Positions 18,212 through 26,913 of a DNA stretch of 64,000 nucleotides are shown piece by piece (position 1 is the stretch's first letter; the number at the start of each line of letters is the position of its first letter). The notes under the pieces are model-generated. The model was not told where the DNA came from, did not search any database, and was given only the letters and a program-made list of their open reading frames with translations. The stretch comes from Bacteroides sp. OM05-12 (GTDB taxonomy: Bacteria; Bacteroidota; Bacteroidia; Bacteroidales; Bacteroidaceae), in NCBI RefSeq assembly GCF_003438995.1, contig NZ_QSUN01000007.1, forward strand, positions 76,609-140,608, written 5' to 3'. Position numbers and translations under genes: made by a program.

Positions 18212-18245
18212 CAAAAGTAGTATTTTTTGTGCAAAGAAACACAAA
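18212..18245 (-). promoter_or_regulatory. Promoter of the hpt-adk-obg unit
   Basis: TACTTTTG (minus strand, 18212-18219) fits the -7 consensus, and TTTG at 18242-18245 lies 22 bases upstream as a -33 element. The predicted start is about 20 bases upstream of the hpt ATG. It overlaps the last codon of the yitT-like gene. Confidence 0.65.
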
Positions 18246-18246
18246 C

Positions 18247-19167
18247 TTACTTCACTTTTATATGGTCGAAGCCTTTTCCATAAACACCAATTACAGCGCT
18301 CTGCGAAACAAAGGCGTCAGGATCTATTTCTTTTATCAGATGAAAAATGATTTCGGATTCTCTTCTTTTGGCAAGTACAAACATCATTTTGACCTCCGCA
18401 CCTGTGTAACAACCTGTCCCGTCAATGAACGTAACACCACGGTGAAGATCTTTATTGATATGCTGCCCTATCTCCATATATTTTGAAGAAATAATAAAGA
18501 ACTGTACAGACTGTCTTGCACTATATACTACGCGGTCCACAGCAAAGCTGGAAACGAACAATGTGACATAACCATACAAAACCTTTTCCCAGTCGAGTAA
18601 GACAAAATAACTGGAAGTAATGATTATCAAATCGCAAACCAACATGACCGTACCAAACGTAATCTCACGATATTTATTAACAATGGCAGCTATTATATCC
18701 GTACCTCCCAAACTGCCGTTAGCGGAAAAAGCACAACCGATACCGGCCCCACAAAACGATCCTCCCAAAATACAAGCCATGAAAGGTTGGTCCTGAAGCA
18801 GGGTAAGATCTTTAGTATACTCTTGAGTAACCGACAAAAAGAACGTCAGGGTGAATACGGAGAAGATTGTTTTCAGACAAAAACGGAAGCCCAGTATCTT
18901 TAACGCTACTAACAAAAGAATAAAATTCAGGCAAAAATAAACATACTTAACCGGAAGCCCTGTGGCAAAATAAACTACTGAAGCAATTCCCGGCACACCT
19001 CCCGTAGTAATCTCATTCGGTAACAAGAATACAGTCCACCCGATACCGTAAAGTAATATCCCCAAAGTAATTGTCAAATAGTCCCTTACCATACGGTAAC
19101 GATATTGTTTTCCGAAGGTGACTTCTTCTTTCTTTTCTGCTTCCATAGCTGCTGTGTTTAAGTTCAT
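18247..19167 (-). CDS. YitT family membrane protein (DUF161/DUF2179)
   Basis: A 306-residue inner-membrane protein with about six helices in residues 30-215 (DYLTITLGILLYGIGWTVFL, YFCLNFILLLVALKIL) and the family motif GGTDIIAAIVNKY after GCAFSANGS. The C-terminal ~80 residues are a soluble DUF2179 domain (FIDGTGCYTGAEVKMMFVLA). Function of the family is unknown; transport or sensing is guessed. An ATG at 19191 is in frame, but the -7 box at 19180-19187 would lie inside it, so I start at 19167 (MNLNTAAMEAEK). Confidence 0.88.
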   Translation of the reverse strand: MNLNTAAMEAEKKEEVTFGKQYRYRMVRDYLTITLGILLYGIGWTVFLLPNEITTGGVPGIASVVYFATGLPVKYVYFCLNFILLLVALKILGFRFCLKTIFSVFTLTFFLSVTQEYTKDLTLLQDQPFMACILGGSFCGAGIGCAFSANGSLGGTDIIAAIVNKYREITFGTVMLVCDLIIITSSYFVLLDWEKVLYGYVTLFVSSFAVDRVVYSARQSVQFFIISSKYMEIGQHINKDLHRGVTFIDGTGCYTGAEVKMMFVLAKRRESEIIFHLIKEIDPDAFVSQSAVIGVYGKGFDHIKVK

Positions 19168-19179
19168 AGTATTACGCGA

Positions 19180-19187
19180 CAAATGTA
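19180..19187 (-). promoter_or_regulatory. -7 box of the YitT-family gene
   Basis: TACATTTG on the minus strand matches TAnnTTTG. It predicts a very short leader before the ATG at 19167, or use of the ATG at 19146 (MEAEKKEE). Confidence 0.5.
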
Positions 19188-19353
19188 GCAAAACAATGGA
19201 AACATTGTATTATTTTCCAATATAAATTCAACAAAAATAAAAGAAGCTACGTGAATCACCAAGTCTTTGCAATCTTCTTACCTTATAAGATAATATCTGC
19301 AAGCCATAAGCATACATTTCATCCCGCCGGACTATCAACAGTTTCACCCGTGA

Positions 19354-19431
19354 GAAACAAAAGTTTCACAATATATGGAACTAAAGTTTCTCAAAATATG
19401 AAACAAAAGTTCCACAAAATATGAAACTACC
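19354..19431. repeat. 23-bp tandem repeat with GAAAC-AAAA-GTTTC motif
   Basis: Units at 19354-19377, 19378-19400 and 19401-19423 share the pattern (G)AAACAAAAGTTTCACAAAAT and end in ATATG, with a fourth degenerate unit after them. Each contains a small inverted pair around AAAA. It lies in the 374-base divergent gap 19192-19565 between the YitT-family gene and nnr; apart from the two -7 boxes nothing else is recognised there. Confidence 0.7.
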
Positions 19432-19534
19432 TATCACTCGGTATGAAATCAAAAACGGACAGGGTGTTTGCTAAAACTTATGAATAGGGCGAGACTTTAA
19501 TATCCGGACATGAATACTATAATGATATTTTTTG

Positions 19535-19542
19535 TACTTTCG
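19535..19542 (+). promoter_or_regulatory. -7 box of nnr
   Basis: TACTTTCG differs from TAnnTTTG at one base and lies 24 bases upstream of the nnr ATG. TTTTTTTG directly before it does not have -33 spacing. Confidence 0.4.
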
Positions 19543-19565
19543 CACATCCAAAAGAACAGAAGATT

Positions 19566-21074
19566 ATGAAGATATTTCAAGGTACGGAAATTAAAAAGCT
19601 GGACGCTTATACAATAGAGAATGAACCGATTGCCTCTATCGAACTGATGGAAAGAGCCGCACGGGCCTTATCCTCAGCCATTGAGGCAAACTGGAACAAA
19701 GATTATTCAATCAAAGTTTTTGCCGGACCGGGCAATAATGGAGGCGACGCACTTGCCGTAGCCCGTATTTTATCAGAGAAAGGATATCAGGTGGAAGCCA
19801 TCCTGTTCAATACTTCCGGGAATTTATCCGATGACTGCCGGGCAAACATGGAAAGGCTGAAAGATACAAAAGTTGCCTTTACGGAAGTAACAGCCAAGTT
19901 CGAGCCACCCATTTTGACGGAGAAAGACTTAGTTATCGACGGTTTATTTGGTTCCGGGCTCAACAAACCATTAAGCGGAGGATTTGCAGCAGTAGTAAAA
20001 TACATCAATGCTTCCCCATCCGAAGTGGTATCTATCGACATACCATCCGGACTGATGTGTGAGGACAATACCTATAATAATATAAAGAATCACATTATTC
20101 ATGCCAACGTCACTCTAAGTCTGCAACTGCCGAAGCTTGCTTTTCTTTTCGCTGAAAATGAAGAGTTCGTCGGCAAATGGCAATTATTGGATATTCAGTT
20201 GGATAAAGCCGGCATCGAAACTCTTCCCACAGATTATATGCTGACGGAAGAAAGCGAGATAAGGCGGTTAATAAAACCTCGCAAACATTTTGCTCATAAA
20301 GGAAACTTCGGTCATGCACTTCTTATTGCCGGTTCATTCGGTATGGCAGGAGCATCCGTTCTATCTGCCAAAGCCTGCTTACGCAGTGGTGTAGGATTGT
20401 TGACCGTACATACCCCGTTTCGTAATAATGACATCTTGCAAACCGGTATTCCGGAAGCAATGGTGCAACCCGATCTTTATGAAAACTATTTCGCCACACC
20501 GGTAGATACAGACGCCTATCAAGCAGTAGCCATAGGGCCGGGATTGGGGCAAGAACAGGAAACCGCCCTTGCACTTTCCGAACAATTAAAGCTGTGTTCT
20601 TATCCCATCATACTGGATGCGGATGCCCTGAACATTCTATCCGAAAACCGGGATTGGCTGTCTTATATCCCTAAGGGATCTATCCTTACTCCACATCCTA
20701 AAGAGTTGGACAGACTGGCAGGTATCAGCCACAATTCTTATGAAAGGCTGAACAAAGCTCGCGACATTGCTGCAAAATTAACTAGTTATGTAGTTCTGAA
20801 AGGTGCATATACCGCCATCGTCACCCCTGAAGGAAAATGCTTTTTCAACCCTACCGGTAATCCCGGCATGGCAACCGGAGGCAGTGGAGATGTACTGACC
20901 GGAGTGCTTCTTGCTTTGCTTGCCCAAGGTTACAAGTCGGAAGACGCCTGCAGACTTGGGGTGTATATACACGGACTGGCAGGAGACATGGCAACAAAAG
21001 AAAAAGGAGAAATCAGTCTGCTTGCAGGAGATATTATTGATAATCTGCCTGCTGCTTGGACTAAATTAAGCTAA
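19566..21074 (+). CDS. nnr: Bifunctional NAD(P)H-hydrate epimerase/dehydratase
   Basis: This 502-residue fusion repairs hydrated NADH and NADPH. The N-terminal YjeF_N epimerase domain (about 1-215) carries ELMERAARAL and GPGNNGGDALAVARIL, with a DGLFGSGLN motif. The C-terminal dehydratase domain (about 235-500) carries HKGNFGHALLIAGSFGMAGA, VAIGPGLG, LDADALN, TPHPKELDRL and the catalytic NPGMATGGSGDVLTG. All motifs appear intact. It is transcribed singly and is followed 72 bases later by the DUF4831 gene with its own promoter. Confidence 0.95.
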   Translation: MKIFQGTEIKKLDAYTIENEPIASIELMERAARALSSAIEANWNKDYSIKVFAGPGNNGGDALAVARILSEKGYQVEAILFNTSGNLSDDCRANMERLKDTKVAFTEVTAKFEPPILTEKDLVIDGLFGSGLNKPLSGGFAAVVKYINASPSEVVSIDIPSGLMCEDNTYNNIKNHIIHANVTLSLQLPKLAFLFAENEEFVGKWQLLDIQLDKAGIETLPTDYMLTEESEIRRLIKPRKHFAHKGNFGHALLIAGSFGMAGASVLSAKACLRSGVGLLTVHTPFRNNDILQTGIPEAMVQPDLYENYFATPVDTDAYQAVAIGPGLGQEQETALALSEQLKLCSYPIILDADALNILSENRDWLSYIPKGSILTPHPKELDRLAGISHNSYERLNKARDIAAKLTSYVVLKGAYTAIVTPEGKCFFNPTGNPGMATGGSGDVLTGVLLALLAQGYKSEDACRLGVYIHGLAGDMATKEKGEISLLAGDIIDNLPAAWTKLS

Positions 21075-21087
21075 TTAGCGTCAATTC

Positions 21088-21120
21088 TTTATTGATATAG
21101 AGAGATTTTATTTACATTTG
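21088..21120 (+). promoter_or_regulatory. Promoter of the DUF4831 gene
   Basis: TTTA at 21088-21091, 21 bases, then TACATTTG at 21113-21120: a near-consensus Bacteroidetes promoter. The predicted start leaves about 20 bases to the ATG at 21147. Confidence 0.65.
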
Positions 21121-21146
21121 CAGCAATCACTATAGAAAAGGAAATT

Positions 21147-22211
21147 ATGAAAAAAGCAATCGTTCTATTCAGCCTTCTTCTATCCGTCAGCGGTTTTGCC
21201 CAGACGGATGTATCCGGATATGTCCCGGGAAAGAGTCAAGACGCTGTGACATATTTCTTGCCCAAAACTATTATAGAAGTAGAAGTAGAAGCCACGAAAG
21301 TAACCTATACTCCGGGAGAATTCTGCAAATATGCCGACCGCTATTTACGTCTGACCGGAATCTCCGACCGGGAAAGTTCTTATTGGGAAATCAGCAAAGT
21401 AACAGTCAAACCCGTCGGTATGCCCGATCCTGACAATGTTTACTCTGTCAAACTGAAAGATAAGACAATTGCTCCGCTCATGGAATTGACAGAAGACGGC
21501 ATCATTAAATCGATCAACAAACCTGTGGAAAAGAAAACGGGTAAGAAAGCTGCCGAGACTTCCCAGCAGCAGAAGACGAAAATCAATCCCCGCGATTTCA
21601 TGACAGAGGAGATATTAATGGCTAGCTCATCGGCAAAGATGGCTGAACTGGTTGCAAAGGAAATCTATAACATACGTGACAGTAAAAACGCAATAATTCG
21701 CGGACAAGCCGACAATATGCCTAAAGACGGCGAAGCAATGAAGCTGATGTTGGCAAACCTGGAAGCGCAAGAAGCGGCTATGCTTGAAATGTTTACCGGA
21801 ACGACCGACCGTGAAACAAAAAAATACACATTACGTCTGGTTCCAAACAAAGATTTGAACAAACAAGTATTATTCCGGTTTTCAAAAAAACTGGGTGTCG
21901 TAGCTAATGATGATTTAAGCGGTGCGCCCGTCTACGTGACTCTCAACAATCTGAATACTGTACCTGCACCTGACGAAAAAGCCAAAAGCGAAAAGAAGAA
22001 AATGGAGGGAATTGTTTATAATGTACCGGGAAAGGCACAGCTAACCATCTTCAATAGTAATAAAACGTACTACGACGGTACCCTGCCTATCACCCAGTTT
22101 GGTAATCAGGAAACGCTTGCCGATAATCTCTTCAATAAGAAGACAACGACACAAGTAACATTCGATCCTGTCACCGGAGGTTTAGTAAGAATAGAAAGAG
22201 GTAACGAATAA
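21147..22211 (+). CDS. DUF4831 family exported protein
   Basis: A 354-residue protein with a cleavable signal peptide (AIVLFSLLLSVSGFAQ, cleavage after about residue 19). The mature part begins with VSGYVPGKSQDAVTYFLPKT, which I recall as typical of the DUF4831 family of Bacteroidetes. No catalytic motif was noted; a Lys-rich segment (KKTGKKAAET) lies in the middle. Function unknown, location periplasm or outer membrane. It stands alone and ends at a strong hairpin terminator shared with the convergent PqqD-like gene. Confidence 0.8.
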   Translation: MKKAIVLFSLLLSVSGFAQTDVSGYVPGKSQDAVTYFLPKTIIEVEVEATKVTYTPGEFCKYADRYLRLTGISDRESSYWEISKVTVKPVGMPDPDNVYSVKLKDKTIAPLMELTEDGIIKSINKPVEKKTGKKAAETSQQQKTKINPRDFMTEEILMASSSAKMAELVAKEIYNIRDSKNAIIRGQADNMPKDGEAMKLMLANLEAQEAAMLEMFTGTTDRETKKYTLRLVPNKDLNKQVLFRFSKKLGVVANDDLSGAPVYVTLNNLNTVPAPDEKAKSEKKKMEGIVYNVPGKAQLTIFNSNKTYYDGTLPITQFGNQETLADNLFNKKTTTQVTFDPVTGGLVRIERGNE

Positions 22212-22215
22212 AATA

Positions 22216-22255
22216 AATACGGCGGGAAGTCAGATGCATTTCCCGCCGTATTTTT
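22216..22255 (+). terminator. Intrinsic terminator, probably bidirectional
   Basis: Stem TACGGCGGGAA (22218-22228) with TTCCCGCCGTA (22240-22250), an 11-base loop, then TTTTT. An A-rich flank on the left gives a U-run for the opposite direction, so it may also serve the convergent gene at 22278. Confidence 0.9.
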
Positions 22256-22277
22256 CTATATACCGTTTCAATACCTT

Positions 22278-22628
22278 CTAATCAGGCAAGGCATATCTAT
22301 ATTTAATGAATCCACTCGATCTGAGTTGTGTTATATAGGCTGTTATGCGTTGCCCATAATTCTCTTCATGCTGAAAATGTTCGGCCAATGCCTCTATAAT
22401 ATCACTCACCGTACGTTTCCCGTCAATCAAATCCCAAACAGCCGTGCCATGTTCCTCCAAGGTAACGTGAAGGAAAGATGTCATCCCTTTCGGTATAAGA
22501 TATTTCTGCATTAACCTATTCTTAAAGCGCGGAAAGGCTATCACTGATAGCCCTTCCACTTTTTCCGTCCTGATGTGTTCCGCTACATACGGAACAACAT
22601 CAAGCAGATTTACCTTTTCTTTCTTCAT
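22278..22628 (-). CDS. PqqD-like protein
   Basis: A 116-residue protein with a PqqD fold in residues 50-112: LEEHGTAVWDLIDGKRTVSD then IIEALAEHF and ITAYITQLRSSGFIKY. PqqD-type proteins bind peptide substrates for radical SAM enzymes, but no radical SAM or peptide precursor gene is visible here. The N-terminal 45 residues (VIAFPRFKNRLMQKYLIPK) are not part of the usual domain. It starts three bases after the MFS gene and is surely co-transcribed with it, so it may have an unrelated binding role. Confidence 0.8.
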   Translation of the reverse strand: MKKEKVNLLDVVPYVAEHIRTEKVEGLSVIAFPRFKNRLMQKYLIPKGMTSFLHVTLEEHGTAVWDLIDGKRTVSDIIEALAEHFQHEENYGQRITAYITQLRSSGFIKYRYALPD

Positions 22629-22631
22629 ATC

Positions 22632-24017
22632 CTATTTCTGGATATTAGCTTTCTCCAAGCCATAGCCTTTCTTCTTGTTCTCAGCCTTCAACATCAAAGC
22701 TATAATCAACGCCAATACACCGAACATGGTAAAGATAGCCATCGGCAAAGTATAATCATAAGTTTGTACACCGTTCACAATCTCACCTTTACAGAATGAA
22801 TTCAACACCCATCCAATCAACAAAGGCACACCCATCAATCCCCAGTTTTGTACCCAGAAGATAAGAGCATAAGCCGTTCCTAACTGATTTTCAGGGATAA
22901 TCTTCGGCACAGAAGGCCACATGGCAGAAGGTACAAGAGAGAATGCGATACCCAACACAATCATCACTGCCGTAGCAAACCACCATACATTAAGGATAGG
23001 CAATGTAAAGAGCAAATGTACGCAAATCAGCAACACCGAACCGATAACCATCAAGGTGGCACCTTTACCGATACGGTCGTACAAATTCCCAAAGAACGGG
23101 GTCAGGAACAATGTACCCAACGGCAACAAGCTCGGAATCGTACCGGCCAAAGAGGGGTCTACATTATACTTTTGTATCATCAAATCCGTAGCATACTTCA
23201 AGAATGGGAATACGGCAGAATAGAATAACACGCACAATAAAGCGATCAGCCAGAAACCTTTATTACTCATAATCGAGAAAATATCTTTTGCACGGAAAGG
23301 TTCTTCCTCTTCACCGTCTTCGTCCAATTGTGTATCCAGTTTTTTATCTATAAAGGTATAAATAAAGAAAGCAATTGTTCCGATACAAAGCATGATAAGA
23401 CAAAGCAAAATCGGTGCAGGAATATTAGGTTTGAAAGTACCGTCCGACAAAGTAGTACCGAAGAAAGTAGCGATAGGAACCGTCACTGCCATTGCCAGCA
23501 TCGTACCGATACGCGCGGTAGCCATCTCTAGCCCCATAGCCAATGCCATTTCTTTACCTTTAAACCATTTTACAATAATCTTGGAAACCGTGATACCCGC
23601 TATTTCCACCCCAACGCCAAAAATAGCATATCCGAACGCGGCAAGGAATACCTGTAGCTTTATACCCAAGAATATACCAGATGAGGCAGTAAGGAAAGTT
23701 ATCGCATAATACTTCAAACTACATCCGATAACCATCAACACGCAAGCTCCCATTCCGGTGAAACGCACTCCCATCTTATCCAATATAATTCCACCGAAAA
23801 TCAACATCAGAAGAAAGACATTAAACCAACCGTACGCACTGGTAAAGATACCATAGTCAAGACTATCCCAAAGCAACTCTTTTTCCAACATCGGTTTCAA
23901 CGGAGACATGACGTCCGTCAAAAAGTAGCCACATAGCATTGTGAAGGCTACCAAAGCAAGCACACTCCAACGGGCTACCGGAGAGTCGCTTAGTTTTTTT
24001 TGCACAAATTCTTTCAT
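22632..24017 (-). CDS. Major facilitator superfamily transporter
   Basis: A 461-residue inner-membrane protein with about 12 helices. It has an MFS loop 2-3 segment GGIILDKMGVRFTG near residue 80 and a central hydrophilic loop of acidic residues (LDTQLDEDGEEEEPF). The repeat of the loop motif in the second half is FFGNLYDRIGKG. Substrate cannot be told. The PqqD-like gene follows after three bases. Note the ATG at 24017 lies 42 bases from a clear -7 box. Confidence 0.88.
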   Translation of the reverse strand: MKEFVQKKLSDSPVARWSVLALVAFTMLCGYFLTDVMSPLKPMLEKELLWDSLDYGIFTSAYGWFNVFLLMLIFGGIILDKMGVRFTGMGACVLMVIGCSLKYYAITFLTASSGIFLGIKLQVFLAAFGYAIFGVGVEIAGITVSKIIVKWFKGKEMALAMGLEMATARIGTMLAMAVTVPIATFFGTTLSDGTFKPNIPAPILLCLIMLCIGTIAFFIYTFIDKKLDTQLDEDGEEEEPFRAKDIFSIMSNKGFWLIALLCVLFYSAVFPFLKYATDLMIQKYNVDPSLAGTIPSLLPLGTLFLTPFFGNLYDRIGKGATLMVIGSVLLICVHLLFTLPILNVWWFATAVMIVLGIAFSLVPSAMWPSVPKIIPENQLGTAYALIFWVQNWGLMGVPLLIGWVLNSFCKGEIVNGVQTYDYTLPMAIFTMFGVLALIIALMLKAENKKKGYGLEKANIQK

Positions 24018-24058
24018 TTAATATAGTAATATTGATTAATAGATTCGCATCATCTTTG

Positions 24059-24066
24059 CAAAGATA
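24059..24066 (-). promoter_or_regulatory. -7 box of the MFS gene
   Basis: TATCTTTG on the minus strand is a perfect TAnnTTTG match, 42 bases upstream of the MFS start. Confidence 0.6.
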
Positions 24067-24265
24067 CAATTTAAGAGACTTATTCATAATAAACATGAAA
24101 TCTTTTTTGCAATGAACACAAATAAATATATCACGAGACTTTTCCTTTCTAGAATCTTATTGATAGGCGTTTAGGCTACCGTAAAAAACAAAAAGATTCT
24201 TTTCAAGACAAGAACAAGCAAAATTGTTGATAAAAGCCAATGCTTTATGAATTTTATTACTATTT

Positions 24266-24291
24266 TTGTCTGACTAAGAATTGTCAGACAA
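24266..24291. promoter_or_regulatory. 9-bp perfect inverted repeat upstream of the NfeD/flotillin pair
   Basis: TTGTCTGAC (24266-24274) and GTCAGACAA (24283-24291) form a perfect inverted pair around an 8-base spacer, ending 31 bases before the ATG at 24323. It could be an operator or a leader hairpin. The rest of the 305-base gap 24018-24322 holds only the opposing MFS promoter. Confidence 0.65.
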
Positions 24292-24322
24292 GGCTTTAAT
24301 TATTAACAAAATAAATAAGACT

Positions 24323-24892
24323 ATGCAAGAATGGTGGGATTCATTAGATTTATTCATGAAATCACTTTGGGGTATCAGTATTTTCTCCAGTTTGGTTTTC
24401 GTTGTACAAAGTATCATGACTTTCATCGGTATGGATTCCGGTACGGATTTTAATACGGATATCAGCAGCGACATTCCATCACACGATCAACCGTTCCAAC
24501 TATTTACATTCCGCAATTTCATAAATTTCTTTTTGGGATTCGGTTGGACTGCAATCGCCCTGAGACCCAATATAGATAACACTTTCCTTTTACTCTTCAT
24601 CGCAATTATCGTCGGAGTACTTTTAGTGACAGCTGTCATGCTCATTTTTAAATGGTTGAGCGGCATGGAACAGTCCGGCAATATCAGCATTAATATGGCT
24701 GTCGGATGCAAAGGCACAGTTTACCTTACCATTCCTGCTTCAAGACAAGGAGAAGGGAAAGTACAAATCAGCATTCAGGGGGCTACCCGTGAATATGATG
24801 CTATTACCGATGGAGAAAAACTTGCAAACGGGACACCTGTGCGGGTAAAAGACATTATCAATGAAAATACTCTATTGATAGAGAAACTCTGA
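24323..24892 (+). CDS. NfeD-like membrane protein (flotillin partner)
   Basis: A 189-residue inner-membrane protein. Helices lie near residues 13-32 (SLWGISIFSSLVFVVQSIMT), 55-80 and 90-112, and the C-terminal ~70 residues (GCKGTVYLTIPASRQGEGKV, then GTPVRVKDI and NTLLIEKL) form an NfeD-type OB fold. NfeD-like proteins are usually encoded beside flotillins and act in membrane microdomains. Frame continues upstream from a TTG at 24281, but the ATG at 24323 (MQEWWDSLDLF) follows the inverted repeat and is preferred. The flotillin gene begins 29 bases downstream. Confidence 0.8.
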   Translation: MQEWWDSLDLFMKSLWGISIFSSLVFVVQSIMTFIGMDSGTDFNTDISSDIPSHDQPFQLFTFRNFINFFLGFGWTAIALRPNIDNTFLLLFIAIIVGVLLVTAVMLIFKWLSGMEQSGNISINMAVGCKGTVYLTIPASRQGEGKVQISIQGATREYDAITDGEKLANGTPVRVKDIINENTLLIEKL

Positions 24893-24921
24893 TTTATTCA
24901 TTTTCTAAATAATTAATATCT

Positions 24922-26376
24922 ATGGCACCTAGTTTATATCTAATTGCAGTTATTGTAGCCGTTCTGTTCATATCCTTTGCGGCTATTCTATCCCGTTACA
25001 AGCGTTGTCCATCCGATAAAGTTCTTGTCGTTTACGGTCGTACCGGAAAGAATAAAGAGGGCGGAGTCAGTTCTGCACGCTGCATACATGGTGGAGCGGC
25101 TTTTATATGGCCGGTATTCCAAAGCTATGCATTCCTAGACCTTACTCCTATTTCTATCGAATGTAACCTGACAAATGCATTGAGTAAACAAAACATCCGT
25201 GTCGACGTCCCCTGCCGTTTCACTGTGGGAATATCGACAGAGCCGGAAAGCATGACAAACGCCGCCGAACGCTTGCTGGGGCAACGGACAGAAAATATTC
25301 AGAACCTGGCTACCGACATTCTTTTCGGGCAGCTCCGTTTGGTTATTGCAACCATGGATATTGAAGAAATCAACTCAGACCGTGATAAGTTTCTGGCAAA
25401 TGTCAGTGCCAATGTAGAAGCCGAACTGCGTAAAATAGGTTTGAAACTTATCAATGTTAATGTTACCGACCTTCGCGATGAATCCGGATATATCGAGGCT
25501 TTGGGAAAAGAAGCTGCTGCAAAAGCAATTAACGATGCTAAAAAGAGCGTAGCCGAACAAAACAGATTCGGTGAAATCGGTAAAGCGGAAGCCGACCGGG
25601 ATAAAGATATCCGTATCGCAGAAACAGTACGTGATACGCGTATCCGTACTTCCGAAGCAAATGCTACGGCAGTGGAAGGTGAAAACAATGCCAAAATTGC
25701 GATAGCCAATTCAGATGCGACCCGTCGTGAAAAAGAAGCGGAAGCCACTCGTAAAGCAGTTGCTGCCGAAAAAGTTCAATCTGCAAAAGCATTGGAAGAA
25801 GCATATCTGTCAGAAAAAGAAGCGGAATTAGCACGTGCCGACAGAGAAAAAGCGACTCAAACAGCCAACATCGTGGTTCCTGCCCAGATAGAAAAGGAAA
25901 AGGCAATTATCGATGCAGAGGCAGAAGCAGAACGCCTACGCCGTAGAGCCAAAGGTGAAGCCGATGCCATTTATGCAAAAATGGCGGCAGAAGCACAAGG
26001 TATGTACGAAATACTGACCAAGCAAGCGGAAGGATACGACCGTATCGTAAAAGCAGCGGGCGGAAATCCGGACAAAGCAGTCATGATGCTTATCACGGAT
26101 AAACTTCCGGAACTGGTTAAGACACAGGTAGAAGCTGTTAAAAACATCAAAATCGATAAGATTACTGTTTGGGACGGTAATACAAATGGCGAAGGAAACG
26201 GTAACACCTCTACTGCAAACTTTATTTCCGGAATGATGAAGTCTGTTCCTCCATTAAATGATTTATTCAATATGGCAGGTCTCAACCTACCTTCTTATTT
26301 AAAAGGTACGGAAGAGAAAAAAGAACCGACTCATGCGGAAGAAGTGAAAGAAGTTTCTCCTGAACCAAAGAAATAA
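24922..26376 (+). CDS. Flotillin-like SPFH protein
   Basis: A 484-residue membrane-anchored scaffold protein. An N-terminal helix (LYLIAVIVAVLFISFAAIL) precedes an SPFH/band-7 domain in about 30-200 (DKVLVVYGRTGKN, DVPCRFTVGISTEP, LINVNVTDLRDESGYIEALG). Next is a long Ala/Glu/Arg coiled coil (EKEAEATRKAVAAEKVQSA), then a C-terminal flotillin region (KAAGGNPDKAVMMLITDKLP). It resembles YuaG/FloT/YqiK. With the NfeD-like partner it should organise membrane microdomains. The composite repeat follows downstream between this gene and fba. Confidence 0.93.
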   Translation: MAPSLYLIAVIVAVLFISFAAILSRYKRCPSDKVLVVYGRTGKNKEGGVSSARCIHGGAAFIWPVFQSYAFLDLTPISIECNLTNALSKQNIRVDVPCRFTVGISTEPESMTNAAERLLGQRTENIQNLATDILFGQLRLVIATMDIEEINSDRDKFLANVSANVEAELRKIGLKLINVNVTDLRDESGYIEALGKEAAAKAINDAKKSVAEQNRFGEIGKAEADRDKDIRIAETVRDTRIRTSEANATAVEGENNAKIAIANSDATRREKEAEATRKAVAAEKVQSAKALEEAYLSEKEAELARADREKATQTANIVVPAQIEKEKAIIDAEAEAERLRRRAKGEADAIYAKMAAEAQGMYEILTKQAEGYDRIVKAAGGNPDKAVMMLITDKLPELVKTQVEAVKNIKIDKITVWDGNTNGEGNGNTSTANFISGMMKSVPPLNDLFNMAGLNLPSYLKGTEEKKEPTHAEEVKEVSPEPKK

Positions 26377-26391
26377 GAAAGGGCTATCACA

Positions 26392-26653
26392 ACATACGGT
26401 CGATTGTTTACAAACGATAGGAGTTTGCAGACAAACGACCGTACCTTTGTCTTCAATCGACCGTATGTTTGTTTTCAATCAACCTGATGTTTTCAGAAAA
26501 CATCAAGGTGAATTCTTACAACCTCCGTCCGAATTCGGTAAATGCTGCATTTTACTGACAGAAATCCTTTAGAAAATAGAATTACTCCCATTACTCCTTC
26601 AATCCTTCAGCTTGCAAATTATTATTTGATTATCAATATATTATCCTGAACCT
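26392..26653 (-). repeat. Composite convergent-gap repeat, copy 2 (inverted)
   Basis: Same element as copy 1 but on the minus strand, lying in the 537-base gap between the convergent flotillin and aldolase genes. The plus strand reads ACATACGGTCGATTG (26392-26406), tandem 21-22-base units, CAATCGACCGTATGT (26454-26468, a perfect inverted partner), AACATCAAGGTGAATTC, the box AAATGCTGCATTTTACTGAC, then CCATTACTCC, ATCCTTCAGCTTGCAAATTA and TTGATTATCAA. Beyond it the gap shows only short CTGAAAGAT-type repeats and the aldolase terminator. Confidence 0.85.
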
Positions 26654-26853
26654 TTACTATCGAAAAGATTCAGCCAATAGCTAGTGCCGAGTATGCCTAG
26701 CTTGCCCCGAACTTTCAGCTGAAAGATGGCATCATTCAGGATAACAGATTGTTAATCAGAGATAAATTCCGTAAACTGAAAGATGAAAGATATAGAAATG
26801 AATTCCAAAGAACTATGCTATTCGATAGATTAAGGCTATTGGAATAACTTCAT

Positions 26854-26886
26854 AAAAAAAGCAGCCTTGATCTACTCAAGACTGCT
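26854..26886 (-). terminator. Terminator of the aldolase gene
   Basis: On the minus strand AGCAGTCTTGA pairs with TCAAGGCTGCT (one G-U pair) and is followed by seven U residues. It lies 28 bases after the fba stop. Confidence 0.88.
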
Positions 26887-26913
26887 CTTCAATGTATACT
26901 CAACAGAGAACTA

